From: Brasenia schreberi
Lineage: Eukaryota; Streptophyta; Magnoliopsida; Nymphaeales; Cabombaceae
NCBI GenBank assembly: GCA_036023115.1
Contig: JAYKKT010000074.1
Location: forward strand, 11,831,001-11,895,000
Direction: 5' to 3'
Length of the DNA: 64,000 bases
Positions 1-11,154 of this stretch are shown here, piece by piece. The notes under the pieces are model-generated. The model was not told where the DNA came from. It was given only the letters and a program-made list of their open reading frames with translations, and searched no databases. Within the stretch, counting starts at the first letter, position 1, and each line of letters opens with the position of its first letter. The position numbers and the translations under genes were made by a program.

Positions 1-1312
1 AAGGCCTTTTCCCATACTAGACGGGGTCAGCTACATGGATTCTTTGTTTCCACAGATCCCTATCGTGTGCCATGTTAGCAGTTAACTCACAATAAGCTAG
101 ATCATTCTTTATTGTTGCCGTCCTCTAGCTCTTTTAATACTTTCCAAATTTAGTTTTTCATACCTTCTTACAGGTTCTTCTTTTGATCTTCTTTCTATAT
201 GTCCAAACCTATGTCACATGGGTGCGGATGCGGGATACGGCAAATTTCAAAAATTTTGGCTGCAGCGACACAACTAGGGTATATAATATTATATATTATA
301 TATAATATTCAAGCTACATAAATCAATCATAATACAACTAGTATTTGCTAATTTTGGGTGCAATAGGTATCAATTAGCAAGTTCCCTCATAATGATATGA
401 AACTTCCAGTGATTTTACAAGCTGCAAAATATCCAAGTTATGGATTCAAAGAGTTTCAAGATCTTTTGTAGGATATAATATATACTAGTATTTGTGCTAG
501 GATCCACTAGTGATGTCATACTCTTCTGTTCTATTGATCTGACAATGTTCCTGGTCTTTAAATGTGTTTGGTGACAGAGATTATTCTGAGTCCAATTGTT
601 CGCACCCAAAATCATTCAAGCAGCTTTTATAAAGCTATAATAGTAAGTACACAACTTTATATTAAAGCAAAACATATAAATGGTAAAAAACTACTAATTT
701 CATCATAATACACAAATCAATCTTCATTATCCAAACCCATTTATCCGTGAGTTACAAAAAAAAAAATTGCAAAATTTTTTTTTTGCAATTTTTTTTTGGA
801 CATGCCGCACCGACACGGTGTCGGTGTCGCACCAGTGTCGGGGTCGACACTCCACCCCTTAGAAGTGTCTGTGTGACTTAGGTTCAAACCATCTTAAATG
901 ATATTCTCTCATTTTATCCTCTATTGGTGCCACTCCTAATTTGTTTCTAATAACCTCATTATGTATATGGTCTTTTCTTGTATGACCACTAATCCATCTC
1001 AACATCTTCATTTCTGTCACAGACATCTTTTGTACATGTTGATGATTAACTGCCCAACACTTAGAACCATAAAACATGGCAGGCCTAATTGCTGCTTTAT
1101 AATATTTACCTTTTAAATTTAATGGTATCTTCTTATCATAAAGAATACCTGATGCTCCTCTCCATTTTAACCAACCAGCATTAATTCTATGCGTAACATC
1201 TCCATCAATTCTTCCATCACTCTGAAAAATTGACCCTAGGTATTTAAAACTTTCCTTTTGGGGGATGCAATGTGTATCAATTTTAAAACTTTCCTTTCAT
1301 TCTATGTCCTGC
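1..1312 (-). mobile_element. RTE-type LINE, 3' part, 5'-truncated, interrupted
   Basis: Read on the minus strand this is the 3' portion of the RTE family that recurs in the window. It holds the C-terminal reverse-transcriptase region (peptides such as [18 protein letters not shown] and [17 protein letters not shown]) and the conserved short 3' end complementary to aaggccttttcccatactag. The window edge cuts the terminal (TTG)n tail. Homology to the other copies runs from 1 to 208, is broken by a 673-bp insertion, resumes at about 890 and ends near 1312, so the copy is 5'-truncated. It lies beyond exon 3 of the glycerol-3-phosphate dehydrogenase gene, in the same orientation, so it is probably in the next intron. 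Next to its 5' end a short stretch (aaactttccttt) is duplicated. Confidence 0.9.
209..881. mobile_element. Non-autonomous hAT-like element nested in the LINE
   Basis: A 673-bp insertion splits the RTE copy. It is flanked by near-identical 8-bp duplications, gtccaaac (201-208) and gttcaaac (882-889), which are target sequence in the uninterrupted LINE copies. Its ends form imperfect inverted repeats: CTATGTCACATGG at the left and CTAAGTCACACAG from the right on the other strand. Both subterminal zones carry GC-rich short repeats (gcggatgcgggatacgg at left; gacacggtgtcggtgtcgc at right), while the middle is AT-rich. There is no transposase ORF. An 8-bp duplication with short terminal repeats is the signature of the hAT superfamily; the family assignment is inference. 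Confidence 0.75.
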
Positions 1313-1514
1313 AAAGATGAAATGTGAAAAATTTAAATGAAGTGCACTGTGATCAATATCATACCAACAGTTTCAAGTCAATCATCGGAGGATGGAAAAA
1401 GGCACATGGAGGTCAACATGGGCAACATAATAACATTTTATAATAAAACATGAAGCTGACAATCAGAGCATAAATGGGAGAAAATTATTGGAGTTTAGAG
1501 TATTTTATGTGTAC

Positions 1515-4500
1515 CTTTACGTTAAGATAATCACAAATGGCATCTAGGATAAATTGTATCTCATCCTCATGCGGTTCTGGAAGCATAGTTATTGTGGTAC
1601 TTGAGTCTGTTGTCCCAGCAAGTGTTCTTCCCAACCATGGCAACATAAATACTACACGGCCATCTTTAGTTTTGGGAACTATTAGGCCCATTCCTTGAGG
1701 AGAATAATAATCAGGAAGAACAACATGCACTCCACTGCTAGGGCATATCATTGGTACTGCATCTTTATCAGCCATTATCCGGACAGAATCACAAAATGGT
1801 CCAGCCGCATTCACAATGGCTTTTGCATACACATCAAACTCTTGTCCTGAAGTACTGTCATAAGTTAAGGACCATGACAAATGCCAAGAAAGAGGTTTGA
1901 TTGTAAAACTGATGACAGAGTTGATAAACATGCACTCAATTCTAAAATGGTGCACAAGGAAACATGCTTTACAAACTTAAACACGAATGAATGATCCAAG
2001 CAGCCACCAGATCCAGAAATATTGACTAGTACATGATAATGAAAACATTTCTTTGACAATAGCATGCATTTTGAGATATATTACTGAAAAGACTAAAAAA
2101 GATGAACTGAAGTTTGAGTAGGAGAAGTATGGAATAATGATTTCCTAAGAATACAAATATATGCACTTTGCTGTCAAAACAAGCATCTCGAAGAAATTGA
2201 GATAGAAAAAGAAAACCATAAGTAACAAGGATAAGATGAGAGATTTAAAGTTTTAAACATCTAGGCAAGTGACCTTATTTAATTTAACAGTAACTATAAG
2301 AAAATTCTTAACCTTTGCCAGAATGGAAAAGAGAAGAACAATTGGCAACACAAAGATGGAACCGTATGATGGCAATAGGTGATTCCTGATTCCAGACAAT
2401 GCCACAGATAGAAGAACACTTAACAACCTTATTAGTCCCTCATTTAAAAAATCAACCATTGAATTAAGTGTTGCACAAGAAATTTGACCGAGAACAACAC
2501 TGGTGTCAAATGTCTTAAAAAGGAATGAAAAGGAAATGTTTTTCTTTAAACTCTAAGGTCAACAAGAAAAGACGTACCAAAAAGTTCACAACTTTCATGA
2601 TTGCATGCAGCCAGCTGTGGTTAATTTATCTAAGAATGTCAATTCACCTGTTAGATTATCTCGAACTCGTGCACCAGTAATCTGCTCAGAAACCTCATCT
2701 TTGTGAAGGGAGATTACCTCTGCATGATTAAGCACAGAAGCACCAGCCAAGGCAGCAGTGCATGCTAATCCAACATTAAGCCTTGAGTCATTCATCTGTC
2801 CATCGTAATACACAACTGTTCCTTTCAAGTTTCCACTCTGACCTTTCCTTGCAAGAGTTGGAAATAGCTCTATGGATTCATTTGCTGAATAATACCGGGA
2901 TAGGTGCAACATGCGTGGGCCAGCAACCAAATCATATAATTTTAACCCAAGCCAATAGTACACAGCTTCAAACCAACTAAAACATGGAGTCATGCATGGT
3001 AATGCTCGACATAGGTGTTGTGCGTTCTGTATAACTTGTTTCCGCTCTTCCAGGGCATGGAAAACAAGCCTAAGTTGTCCATAATCAAGGTTGAATACAG
3101 CTTTCTCCAAGTAGCGTACACCTGAACACATCACCCAAGAAGAAGAGAGATTTCAATAAACAGAGAAGAGTTAAGACGAATAATCTGAAAATAAAAAACT
3201 TAGGGGAGACGGCATAACTTTCACTTTTTCTTCTGGTAAAAACTCTGTTGGTGTTTTCTCTCACCAAGGTAGCTTACCAATAGATTGTAACTTAATCCAA
3301 CGTACAGTATAAAACTAGACCATTGAATATGATAACACATGTGTACAGGCATTGCATATATAGATCAATGCACATATATACATATATGTGTGTGTGTTAT
3401 AGATAGACAGATGTGCACACATAGGTACATACATACATAGAGAAATGGAGAGGGATTTGTTTGTGTGAGACAGTGTGAGGTCTAGTGAAAAAACAATCTG
3501 CACATAAAAAAAATTAGTTGTACAAGTGTAATCTCTATAAGCAAACACTGGAATCAACTGATTTATTTGGAAAAACAAGTAGGTTTCACAAGAATTTAAG
3601 AACCAATAGACTAGCTTTTTCATCTTTGTATAGAAACCCGATTGAATCATCCTGAAAAAGGAAAAAGCGTAAGCAGTTGATTCCTAAGGTTTTCAGCAGT
3701 CAACAACTTCCTATAATTATTTTTCACTAGAAAATAATCTACACTACCATTTCTCACTAGAGTGCATTGCAGTGGAGTATGCCCAAACATAAGTCTGCAA
3801 AGCATGCACACACTCACACTCACAAACACAAAATACACATACATACATAAGTACATGTATATACATACATATATAAATGTGTATACATATACAGCAACAA
3901 CAACTAAGCCTTTCCCCACTAGATGGGGTCGGCTACATGAGTTCTTTGTTTCATACGGTTCGATCCTGTGCCATGATACAGTTAACTCAACAGATCATTC
4001 TTTGTTGTTTCCTTCCAACACTTTTGTGGTCCTCTTCGGTCCTCTTCTTCCTCTTTAACATAATATTATGTATATATACAATGTATAATATCCGATGCTC
4101 AGATGGTATAGATGATATGAAGGCAAAGTGTACGATGAAACAGAGAAATTGCATCATTTGCAGATTATAAGTAATAACCAAATCTACAAATTCGTTTTTT
4201 ATTACTAGTCTTCAACTTCAAGGCTAAAGCAGGGCAGCGTCACGAACCATTTAAAGTATCACAAGCTCGATAGGATTCAGAAACATGCGCTCAATTCACC
4301 GTACGAAGAACGTATGTTGATCGAATTTCCAATCCACACTGAAGAACATGATGCGAGACACGAGAGTAACGGGGAAATAGAGGACCATGTCAACAAGAAG
4401 CACAGATATTTTGGTAAATCATCACTTAGATTTCAAAATGCAAGCAAACGAACTAATATTCGAATAGCAGAGGAGAAGAGGGGAGAAGCAACTCGCTATC

Positions 4501-4935
4501 CTCACAACTCAATCCCAAAAGGGGGGTGAAAAGTAGCACGATTTATGAATGAAGCAAGATCAGACCTCCATGGATCAACTTCGTCGACCTAGACGACGTC
4601 CCAGCGGAAAAATCTTCCCTCTCAACAAGTCCGACGCGGAGTCCCCGAGAGGCAGCATCGAGCGCAACCCCGCACCCGGTGGCCCCTCCGCCGATCACAA
4701 GCACGTCCAGAGGATTAATCTTGCTGCTTCCCTTGAGCGCCGCCTCCTGAACGTCTCTCCGAGGGACAACTCCATCGGAATCCCGAATCCGGCGCCGTAC
4801 TCTCTCGAGAGCGGTAGCCCGCTCGCCGCGATCGCTCTCCACAACCGCCCCGTCCTCTCGCCGGAGCGCCACAAGTCCGGCAGTCGCCGCTACGGCCATC
4901 GCGGCCACTGGCCTCAGCCGTGAAGCTGCAGCCAT
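1515..4935 (-). CDS. SDP6: FAD-dependent glycerol-3-phosphate dehydrogenase, mitochondrial (5' three exons; gene continues off the left edge)
   Basis: Oxidises sn-glycerol-3-phosphate to dihydroxyacetone phosphate and passes electrons through FAD to ubiquinone at the inner mitochondrial membrane; in plants it is needed to use glycerol from storage oil. Exons on the minus strand are 4935-4566, 3121-2648 and 1846-1515. All introns are GT-AG and the phases join exactly, giving 392 residues of a family usually about 620-630 long. The start ATG (4935) opens an Ala/Arg-rich, acid-poor leader (residues 1-26) like a mitochondrial presequence or anchor. The FAD-binding motif [11 protein letters not shown] follows at about residue 77, then [102 protein letters not shown] and [15 protein letters not shown], all typical of plant SDP6. 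Exon 1 is much more GC-rich than the rest. The donor after DYLNVK (gtacac) leads to an exon outside the window. No stop or frameshift is seen. The symbol is by homology to the Arabidopsis gene. Confidence 0.95.
3891..4056 (-). mobile_element. RTE LINE 3'-end fragment in dehydrogenase intron 1
   Basis: The plus strand reads gcaacaacaactaagcc followed by a diverged copy of the RTE 3' end (cccactagatggggtcggctacatg, gttctttgtttc, cagttaactca, agatcattctttgttg, ccttccaacacttttgtgg). It is about 165 bp, so severely 5'-truncated. It lies inside intron 1 (3122-4565) in the same transcriptional sense as the gene. The rest of that intron (3300-3890) is low-complexity sequence with short acac/atac runs and no exon. 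Confidence 0.8.
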
Positions 4936-5880
4936 GCTTCCGCGCGTTCCGTCAAACCCTCAACCTCTCTCAATTGCCGACGTTCGAAGGGATCAAAAGC
5001 GGTTCCGCCGTTTCTCGCGTTGAGAGCGAGAGAAGAAGCAAAGCGGGAACGCGTGCGTCAGGAATAAAAATAGCATCAAATGCGTTGTGGCGCCCGTAGT
5101 GAATGCGGGTGTTGTCAGATTGTTCGTTTGTTGCCTCTTTTATTTCTCCGGTGGTTGAATCGCGAGCGGAATGAATTTTCTCATGCGCTTTTCGACGTTG
5201 CCAACTTGGTCACAACGGCGGAGTTGAAAGGTGATAACGTCCTCTCTGCTTCACTGGGACCCATTTGATTTAATCAGAATAAGCTACTTGGGTAGGGTCT
5301 TCGCCCGTGCCCACGGGTACCCGCCCTGCCTCGTTAGGTTCGAGTGGAGAACCCGTCCCACATAGGGTAACTAACTCTCTCAATTCGCATCTTGCACCGC
5401 AACAAACACGTTAAGACCCATCTCGCGACACCCCAACCCACATATGTATTCAAAAATATTTTTATATAAAATTAATTTAATATTCTACACTACACATTAT
5501 GTATAATATATTAGTACATTATGTTATTTTATTTATGTTTCGTAACTATAACACTACAAACACATGCAATATTTTTTGCTTTTTAAGATATCAATATAAT
5601 AAAATTCTCCCTTAGATTTCTTTAAACACATTTACAAGCTTTGTGCATAGTTGTATGTTTGGAGGATCCAAATATCACACAATACACTTGTGTGTCTATG
5701 TATGTATATATATGATGGTATCCTCTTAGGTATCAAACTCCCTACCAGCAACAAGGGCGTCAAAGTTTCGTGCCAGTTGAACTAATCCTCTGACAGCAAT
5801 CTTAGTTGAAAAAATAACAAGTACTTTGGGCGTCACACTACCCATGTTATGTAATAAGGGATATTACCCTAATTTTGTCA
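4936..5880. other. Upstream region of the dehydrogenase gene, no gene recognised
   Basis: Holds the 5' leader and presumably the promoter of the minus-strand dehydrogenase gene; the first 130 bases upstream of its ATG are GC-rich. At 5281-5410 is a GC-rich segment with a self-complementary core (cccgtgcccacggg) that looks like repeat-derived sequence. The remainder is AT-rich. No TATA box or start site can be assigned with confidence, and I see no exon of the divergent formyltransferase gene here. Confidence 0.5.
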
Positions 5881-6156
5881 GACTACCCAAATAAGGCACT
5901 TGATGTTCGTTCTATTTTCCTCTAAAACAAGTGTACCTGGTAAAACAACATATTGGCCGCACAAAAGAAGATTATGAAAAGAATCATTGTTTTATTACAG
6001 TATGTCATGAACTCAACCAAACTATGTGCTTGTCTTGCATGCTTCAAAGAACTTTCGGCATTTGTTTGGACATGTACCTGTTTATTACTTATGAATGTCT
6101 TTGCTATGCGACTTTTGTTTTGTTTACAATAAGTCCAAAGATTTCCTGCAGTTCAC

Positions 6157-6238
<82 letters not shown>

Positions 6239-7085
6239 CTTTTATATATAATTATACACCATGCTCAATCCTCTGTTTTATATGATTCAATCGTTTCAAC
6301 CACCAATGACTTTCTTTCACCACCTTTCACTATTCCTTTATTTTCTGGTCAAAACAACATTGTCACCATCAAAACCGCTTAAAGAATATAAATCACTTAT
6401 GTATACAAGTATTTATGTTTTTTAAGTAGCTTTAAATGTGGTCATGGTGATTTTAATTGATAGAAGATAATGTTGAGAAGTGACGAAGTAGTAGAAGGTG
6501 ATAGAGGATGGCAATTAATGAAAATATAGAGGATGATAGTTATGAAACTATATAAGGGATTTAACATTAAATATAATTATGCATAAAAGACTACAAGAGA
6601 GAGTGTATATGACTACAACATGAAACTATATAATGATGGACATTCCTTGGTCATCATCATCGTTGATATAATGAATCAGACAATAGTGATTAAGGTACTC
6701 ATATCATGTCGCAAATAGTATCGATTATTTATTGATGTTGAATGGTGGCTCAATCTGTATCGTTCGTGCGATTACATGAACGATGTAAATTGTCTAATAG
6801 AGTATGACATGAGAGGATATCTAGCAACTCTTAGTTTTATACGTGCATGCGCACACACGTGTGTATATGCACAAATTATTCTACCCGTTTTAATCAAGCA
6901 TAAGAACAATGTGTTGTTTAACACAGTTTGTGTAATACAATGTCTACCACTGAATCAATTTTTCTCTTGAGAGATGTCATCCTAATATGTTGCTTGGTAT
7001 AACTCGGGTAAGCTTTGGGTTTGACCAAACTGAATACAAGCAATCCAAAGTTGTTCAAGAGACCTATAGATTTAAGTTTATTTTT
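5881..7085 (+). repeat. Left copy of a diverged direct repeat
   Basis: Blocks of this segment recur in the same order and orientation at 8598-9560. Examples are caacatattggccgc, ggcatttgtttggaca, tgtctttgc.atgcga, the stretch around ttttaatcaagcataag..caatgt, and tggtataactc....ggttttgaccaaa with gagacc.at.gatttaag. Large gaps separate the matching blocks. The left copy carries an additional (TA)n(GA)n microsatellite at 6160-6237. No coding sequence is recognised in either copy. Confidence 0.7.
6160..6237. repeat. Compound (TA)n(GA)n microsatellite
   Basis: About 51 bp of alternating TA is followed directly by about 27 bp of GA. It lies inside the left direct-repeat copy and is absent from the equivalent point of the right copy, so it expanded after the duplication. 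Apparent IYIYIY...RERERE peptides here are translations of the microsatellite. Confidence 0.97.
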
Positions 7086-8597
7086 ACTAAGCGTATACCT
7101 CTAATTACTAAGTACAAGCCCCATTTTACCTTTTCACCCTCCTTACTTGCTTGTGATTCACCACGCTCTCTCTATCGCCTCCCCCTCTCACATCACTGAC
7201 ATGTTGCATTTCTCCTCTCTCTCACAGTGTTTCTTGTTTCCTTCCTCTCTCAACATTCTTATAGGTTATTCTTTTGTATTTTCTCAAAGAATTATGTAGA
7301 ATGCTCGTCCTTGTTCGAACAAAGATGAACATTCTATGTGTCCCTTGTGTCTCTTGTTATACGGGAAATGCTCTCATCATTCATGTCAATATAACTAGAG
7401 ACACTCAAAATGAGCTTTAGAGTATCTGTTACAAGTAAGAGATGCTTCAACGATGCGTCTCTTATGGATAAGTGACTCCCCTTGAGACATTTCTTAACAG
7501 TGACACATCGCGACCATACCAAAACATATGTTGTCCTTACAAAATAGATTTGTTAGTAACATGTCTAAGATCTTTTGCTTATAATTGACAAATGAATTGG
7601 CATACAAAACCAAAGAACAACTCAAAAATCGGTAGAGCGATATCATCGTCACCCTCTATAGAATACTCTTCATAATGAAGCTTTGAAGGTTTGTCTTCAT
7701 CATGGTATCCTCAAGAAGTTGTAGTATAATTCATATAAATTTGTAGTTGTATCGTTGAATGAACCGTGTATGATGCCTCAACATGCCCCTCTTTATGTTA
7801 TTACCATGATCATCTATTATACGTTAACTCAAATACATTTTACATTCCCTAACAATATGACCTTCTACTCGTCCACCTCCATAGGATATATTATTACCTC
7901 TCTAGCCATTTCTACTACAAAATCTAAAATAGTTCATTCAAAACTTAGTAAAATGGATGAAAGATATGAGATGTATATGTCCTACGTGGAAGACGAACCA
8001 GCCCAAGATGTGTCCCGCATTGCAGAGTACGTCGACCTAGGTATGCATAAGCAAACGACCAACCATACCCATGTCATACAACTAGAAATAAGGTGACCCA
8101 CTTTGTTTGCATCAACTTTTTAGACCAAGCATGACCCAACGATACAGGAATCACATTATAGCCACATTTCTTTCACCATCATCGCAGGTTCTAATTATCA
8201 TCAGAAAACGAGAAAATGAAAATCAAATATCGAAAACGAATGAAACTTACCAAAGTCGATTTCAAATAATTCGGTCACAATTGTTCAATCCAATATGCCA
8301 CAGTCCTTGAAAGCACGTAAACAATAAAAATGAAAGACAGGAAGAATGTTAACCACGAGATCATGATGGAGAAAGACATCGAGTGAGATTGAATATTTGC
8401 ACACTTTGGATTTAGATTGAGCAACACAGAGGGAGATCAAGAAAACATTGAGCATGCTGAGGTTCTCCATGAAAGAGGGAATGAGATTCCTGTTTCTATG
8501 AGGAAGAGAACGCAAAAAAGGTATTTTCAAAACAAACTCAAATAAGGGTGTATGTTTAGTATGTAAAGTTTCACCCTTTGTATAACATACCCTGCCC
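7086..8597. other. Spacer between the two direct-repeat copies
   Basis: AT-rich sequence without a convincing exon on either strand. The open frames of 60-113 codons here have no recognisable domain and no coherent splice context. No primer-binding site or polypurine tract is obvious at the spacer's edges, so a reading of the flanking repeats as LTRs is not supported. Confidence 0.5.
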
Positions 8598-9560
8598 AAC
8601 ACAAATAAGGCTCTTGACGTACTTTCTATTTTCTCTATAATAAATGTACTTAGTTAAACAACATATTGGCCGCCCAAAAAAAGATTAATGAAATAGATCA
8701 TGAATCAAACTGTGTGTGTCGTGCTTCTAGAGAACCATTGGCATTTGTTTGGACACACAATTGTTTATTGCTTATGGATGTCTTTGCAATGCGATCTTTC
8801 TTTTGCTTACAATAAGCACATAGATTTGCTGTAATCCACGGTGTTTATATATCATCTGCAAAAATGAATAGTTGCGGGGGCTTTGAGCCCAAAGTGTTAC
8901 TCAACCCATCACCTATAACCCACTTGCACCACATTTTCCACCTTTTCAAACTCAAAACAAGTCGATGGAAGAGTGCCAAACAACAAGTTTCAACCCTCGG
9001 AGCATGATGTTCAATTTCTCATTTCGAATGGTTCTACCGATTCAACTATCCACTTTCACTTTCTATCACCTTTTTACTATTCTTTTATTATTCAAAACAG
9101 CTTTTTACAGTCAAAACCACACGTACCACCGTCAAAATCACTTCAAAACCCATAAAACTACTTATATATACAAACAACTAAGTTTCTAAGGGGTCTTAAT
9201 GATAATGACGATGATTTTTACTATATGGCCGGTGGTTGAATAAGGTCAGATCATTCGAAACAAGATTGAGTTCTAGTTTGACTTTTTTGGAGAGAGAGAG
9301 GGAAGAGAGAGTGTGACCTTTTTCTGAACGTAGAGAGTGACATCACGGCACAATGTATGTGTGAATTTTTCCACCAGTTTTAATCAAGCATAAGGGCAAT
9401 GTATTTTAAAACAGTTCTTCTAATACCACATTTTTTAATCAATTATAGTTTGTTCATAAGATTTTATTATTATAATATGTTCTGGTATAACTCAAATAGA
9501 TTTTTGGCTTTGATCAAATGACTCAAAGCTGTTGAAGAGACCCATGGATTTAAGTTTTGT
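8598..9560 (+). repeat. Right copy of a diverged direct repeat
   Basis: Collinear with 5881-7085 in the same orientation. The leading block (acaaataaggctcttgacgt, then caacatattggccgcc) and the trailing block (ttttaatcaagcataagggc to gagacccatggatttaag) match best. The middle differs by several indels, and the copy lacks the (TA)n(GA)n tract. It is shorter than the left copy (about 0.96 against 1.2 kb). Confidence 0.7.
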
Positions 9561-11154
9561 TTGAAACATCGACATGTCCTGGAAGTGGTCAGCTTTCCTG
9601 AGTACAGAATGATTTACTCGTGGCCAATTTAAGTCTGAACCAGTTTACACTCGAAACACGACTATTATGTATAAACCATACCCCGACTAATCTAATTCTG
9701 AATCTTTGTGCAATTATGTTTTATACTCTGCCTGAACCAACCCAACCATTGCAGTAGACCTAGAGGATAAATGTCTCAATGAGAACATTACATGCTTGTT
9801 GACAAACCCTAAAGGCAGGTAATGTTTACTCTCTCTGAGACTATGCTAACTTGCTAATTTCATATTTTTTGTGTTGGGGTCGTTATATTTCAAAATGAAT
9901 GCTGGATGTGAGTGACCCTGGTTGTATCTTTGTCATGTTCTGTATGATTTGTGGACTGTCACTTAGTCATGCATCTTATAATTGTATGCAATTCTTTCCT
10001 GCAATAATGAAATGCCCCACAAGGTACAGTTTTAGAGAAACGTTCAGTGGTGAAGACCGTCACTCAAGATGGAGAAACTTGGGCTATCGAATGGTATTTG
10101 AAAATCTTTTCAACTCATGGATTAATATCAATATGATTCTTTATAAGTTGGTCTTTTATTGCTTTCTTAACCAAAAGAAGTCTAAGAATAGTAATTTATT
10201 GTTTTTTCAACCCAGATAAATGTATCAGGAAAACCACTTCTATGAGTCACAAGGGGGAAAACAAATCTAGGATGAGAATGTTCCTTCGTGGTCAGAAAGC
10301 TGCCCGATAGAACTATTCTTCGTCCAACTAGGATGCAACTGAAATTCCGAGTGCAAGCATTTTTTTCAGAAATCTTGATTAGAACGTTGCTCTGAACTAA
10401 GAAATGAAATAAAAGTAATCATCTTTTTGTGCCCTAGATAGGTTTCTTTCCATTCTTGCTGTCATTAGCCTTGAGAAGTGATCACCTCTAATAATGATGC
10501 AATTTCCTCTTCTTTCTCATTCATGTGGCCAAAAAGAAGTGAGCACATGCCTTTTGTTGGATAATGCCTGTTAAAACATCCTGACCAAGTGCTGAGAAGT
10601 GTTAAGAAGATGCACCAATGACATCAAGCCCAATTGTAACATCAGGTTCTCTTGTCTAGTTGTCATCACCCGAGATCAGAAAGGCTTTAGCTGTCATGCA
10701 AGCTTAAGTTTATGTGTTAGAAAAAGATTCCATACCCATTGACTGTGTAGATAGATGGTTTTTGATAAAAGAGGATTCATAAGAGGACGCCATTGAACGG
10801 AATCTGTTAAATCAACAAAGTCAAGCGCCATTCCCACCTCAGAAATGGAAAGAATGATTGTTTCACTGACTTGATGTAATTCAATGACTTTGTCCGTGAA
10901 CCTCCAATATGTAATCAAGTAGGTTATCATGCTTGTATAAAATGGTAGTTGGCCACCACTTGGACTTGTAATTAATATTTCTCCCTTAAGATGCTATTAC
11001 TTGTTCTCTTTCTAGGTCCTTGTTTGTCCTTTAGATGTAATTCATTTTCCCTACAGATTATGCACATGAATTTTCTTTTCAGATACTATGTTCTTTGCTT
11101 GTTTGACTGTGAAAATTAAACGTGTTTAATAAATCCTATCATGTCATTGTGCAG
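9561..11154. other. No gene recognised; region immediately before the first visible formyltransferase exon
   Basis: This 1.6-kb interval should contain an intron and possibly the N-terminal exon(s) of the formyltransferase gene. I looked on the plus strand for the family's N-terminal motifs (a VFLGSPQV-like strand, then a MPSxVAQ-like segment) and did not find them. The 106-codon frame at 9899-10219 has no resemblance to the family. Confidence 0.5.

Noticed and set aside
5881..9560. LTR retrotransposon with direct repeats as LTRs
   Set aside because: Repeat ends lack a consistent TG/CA, no primer-binding site or polypurine tract is seen, and the 1.5-kb interior encodes nothing recognisable.
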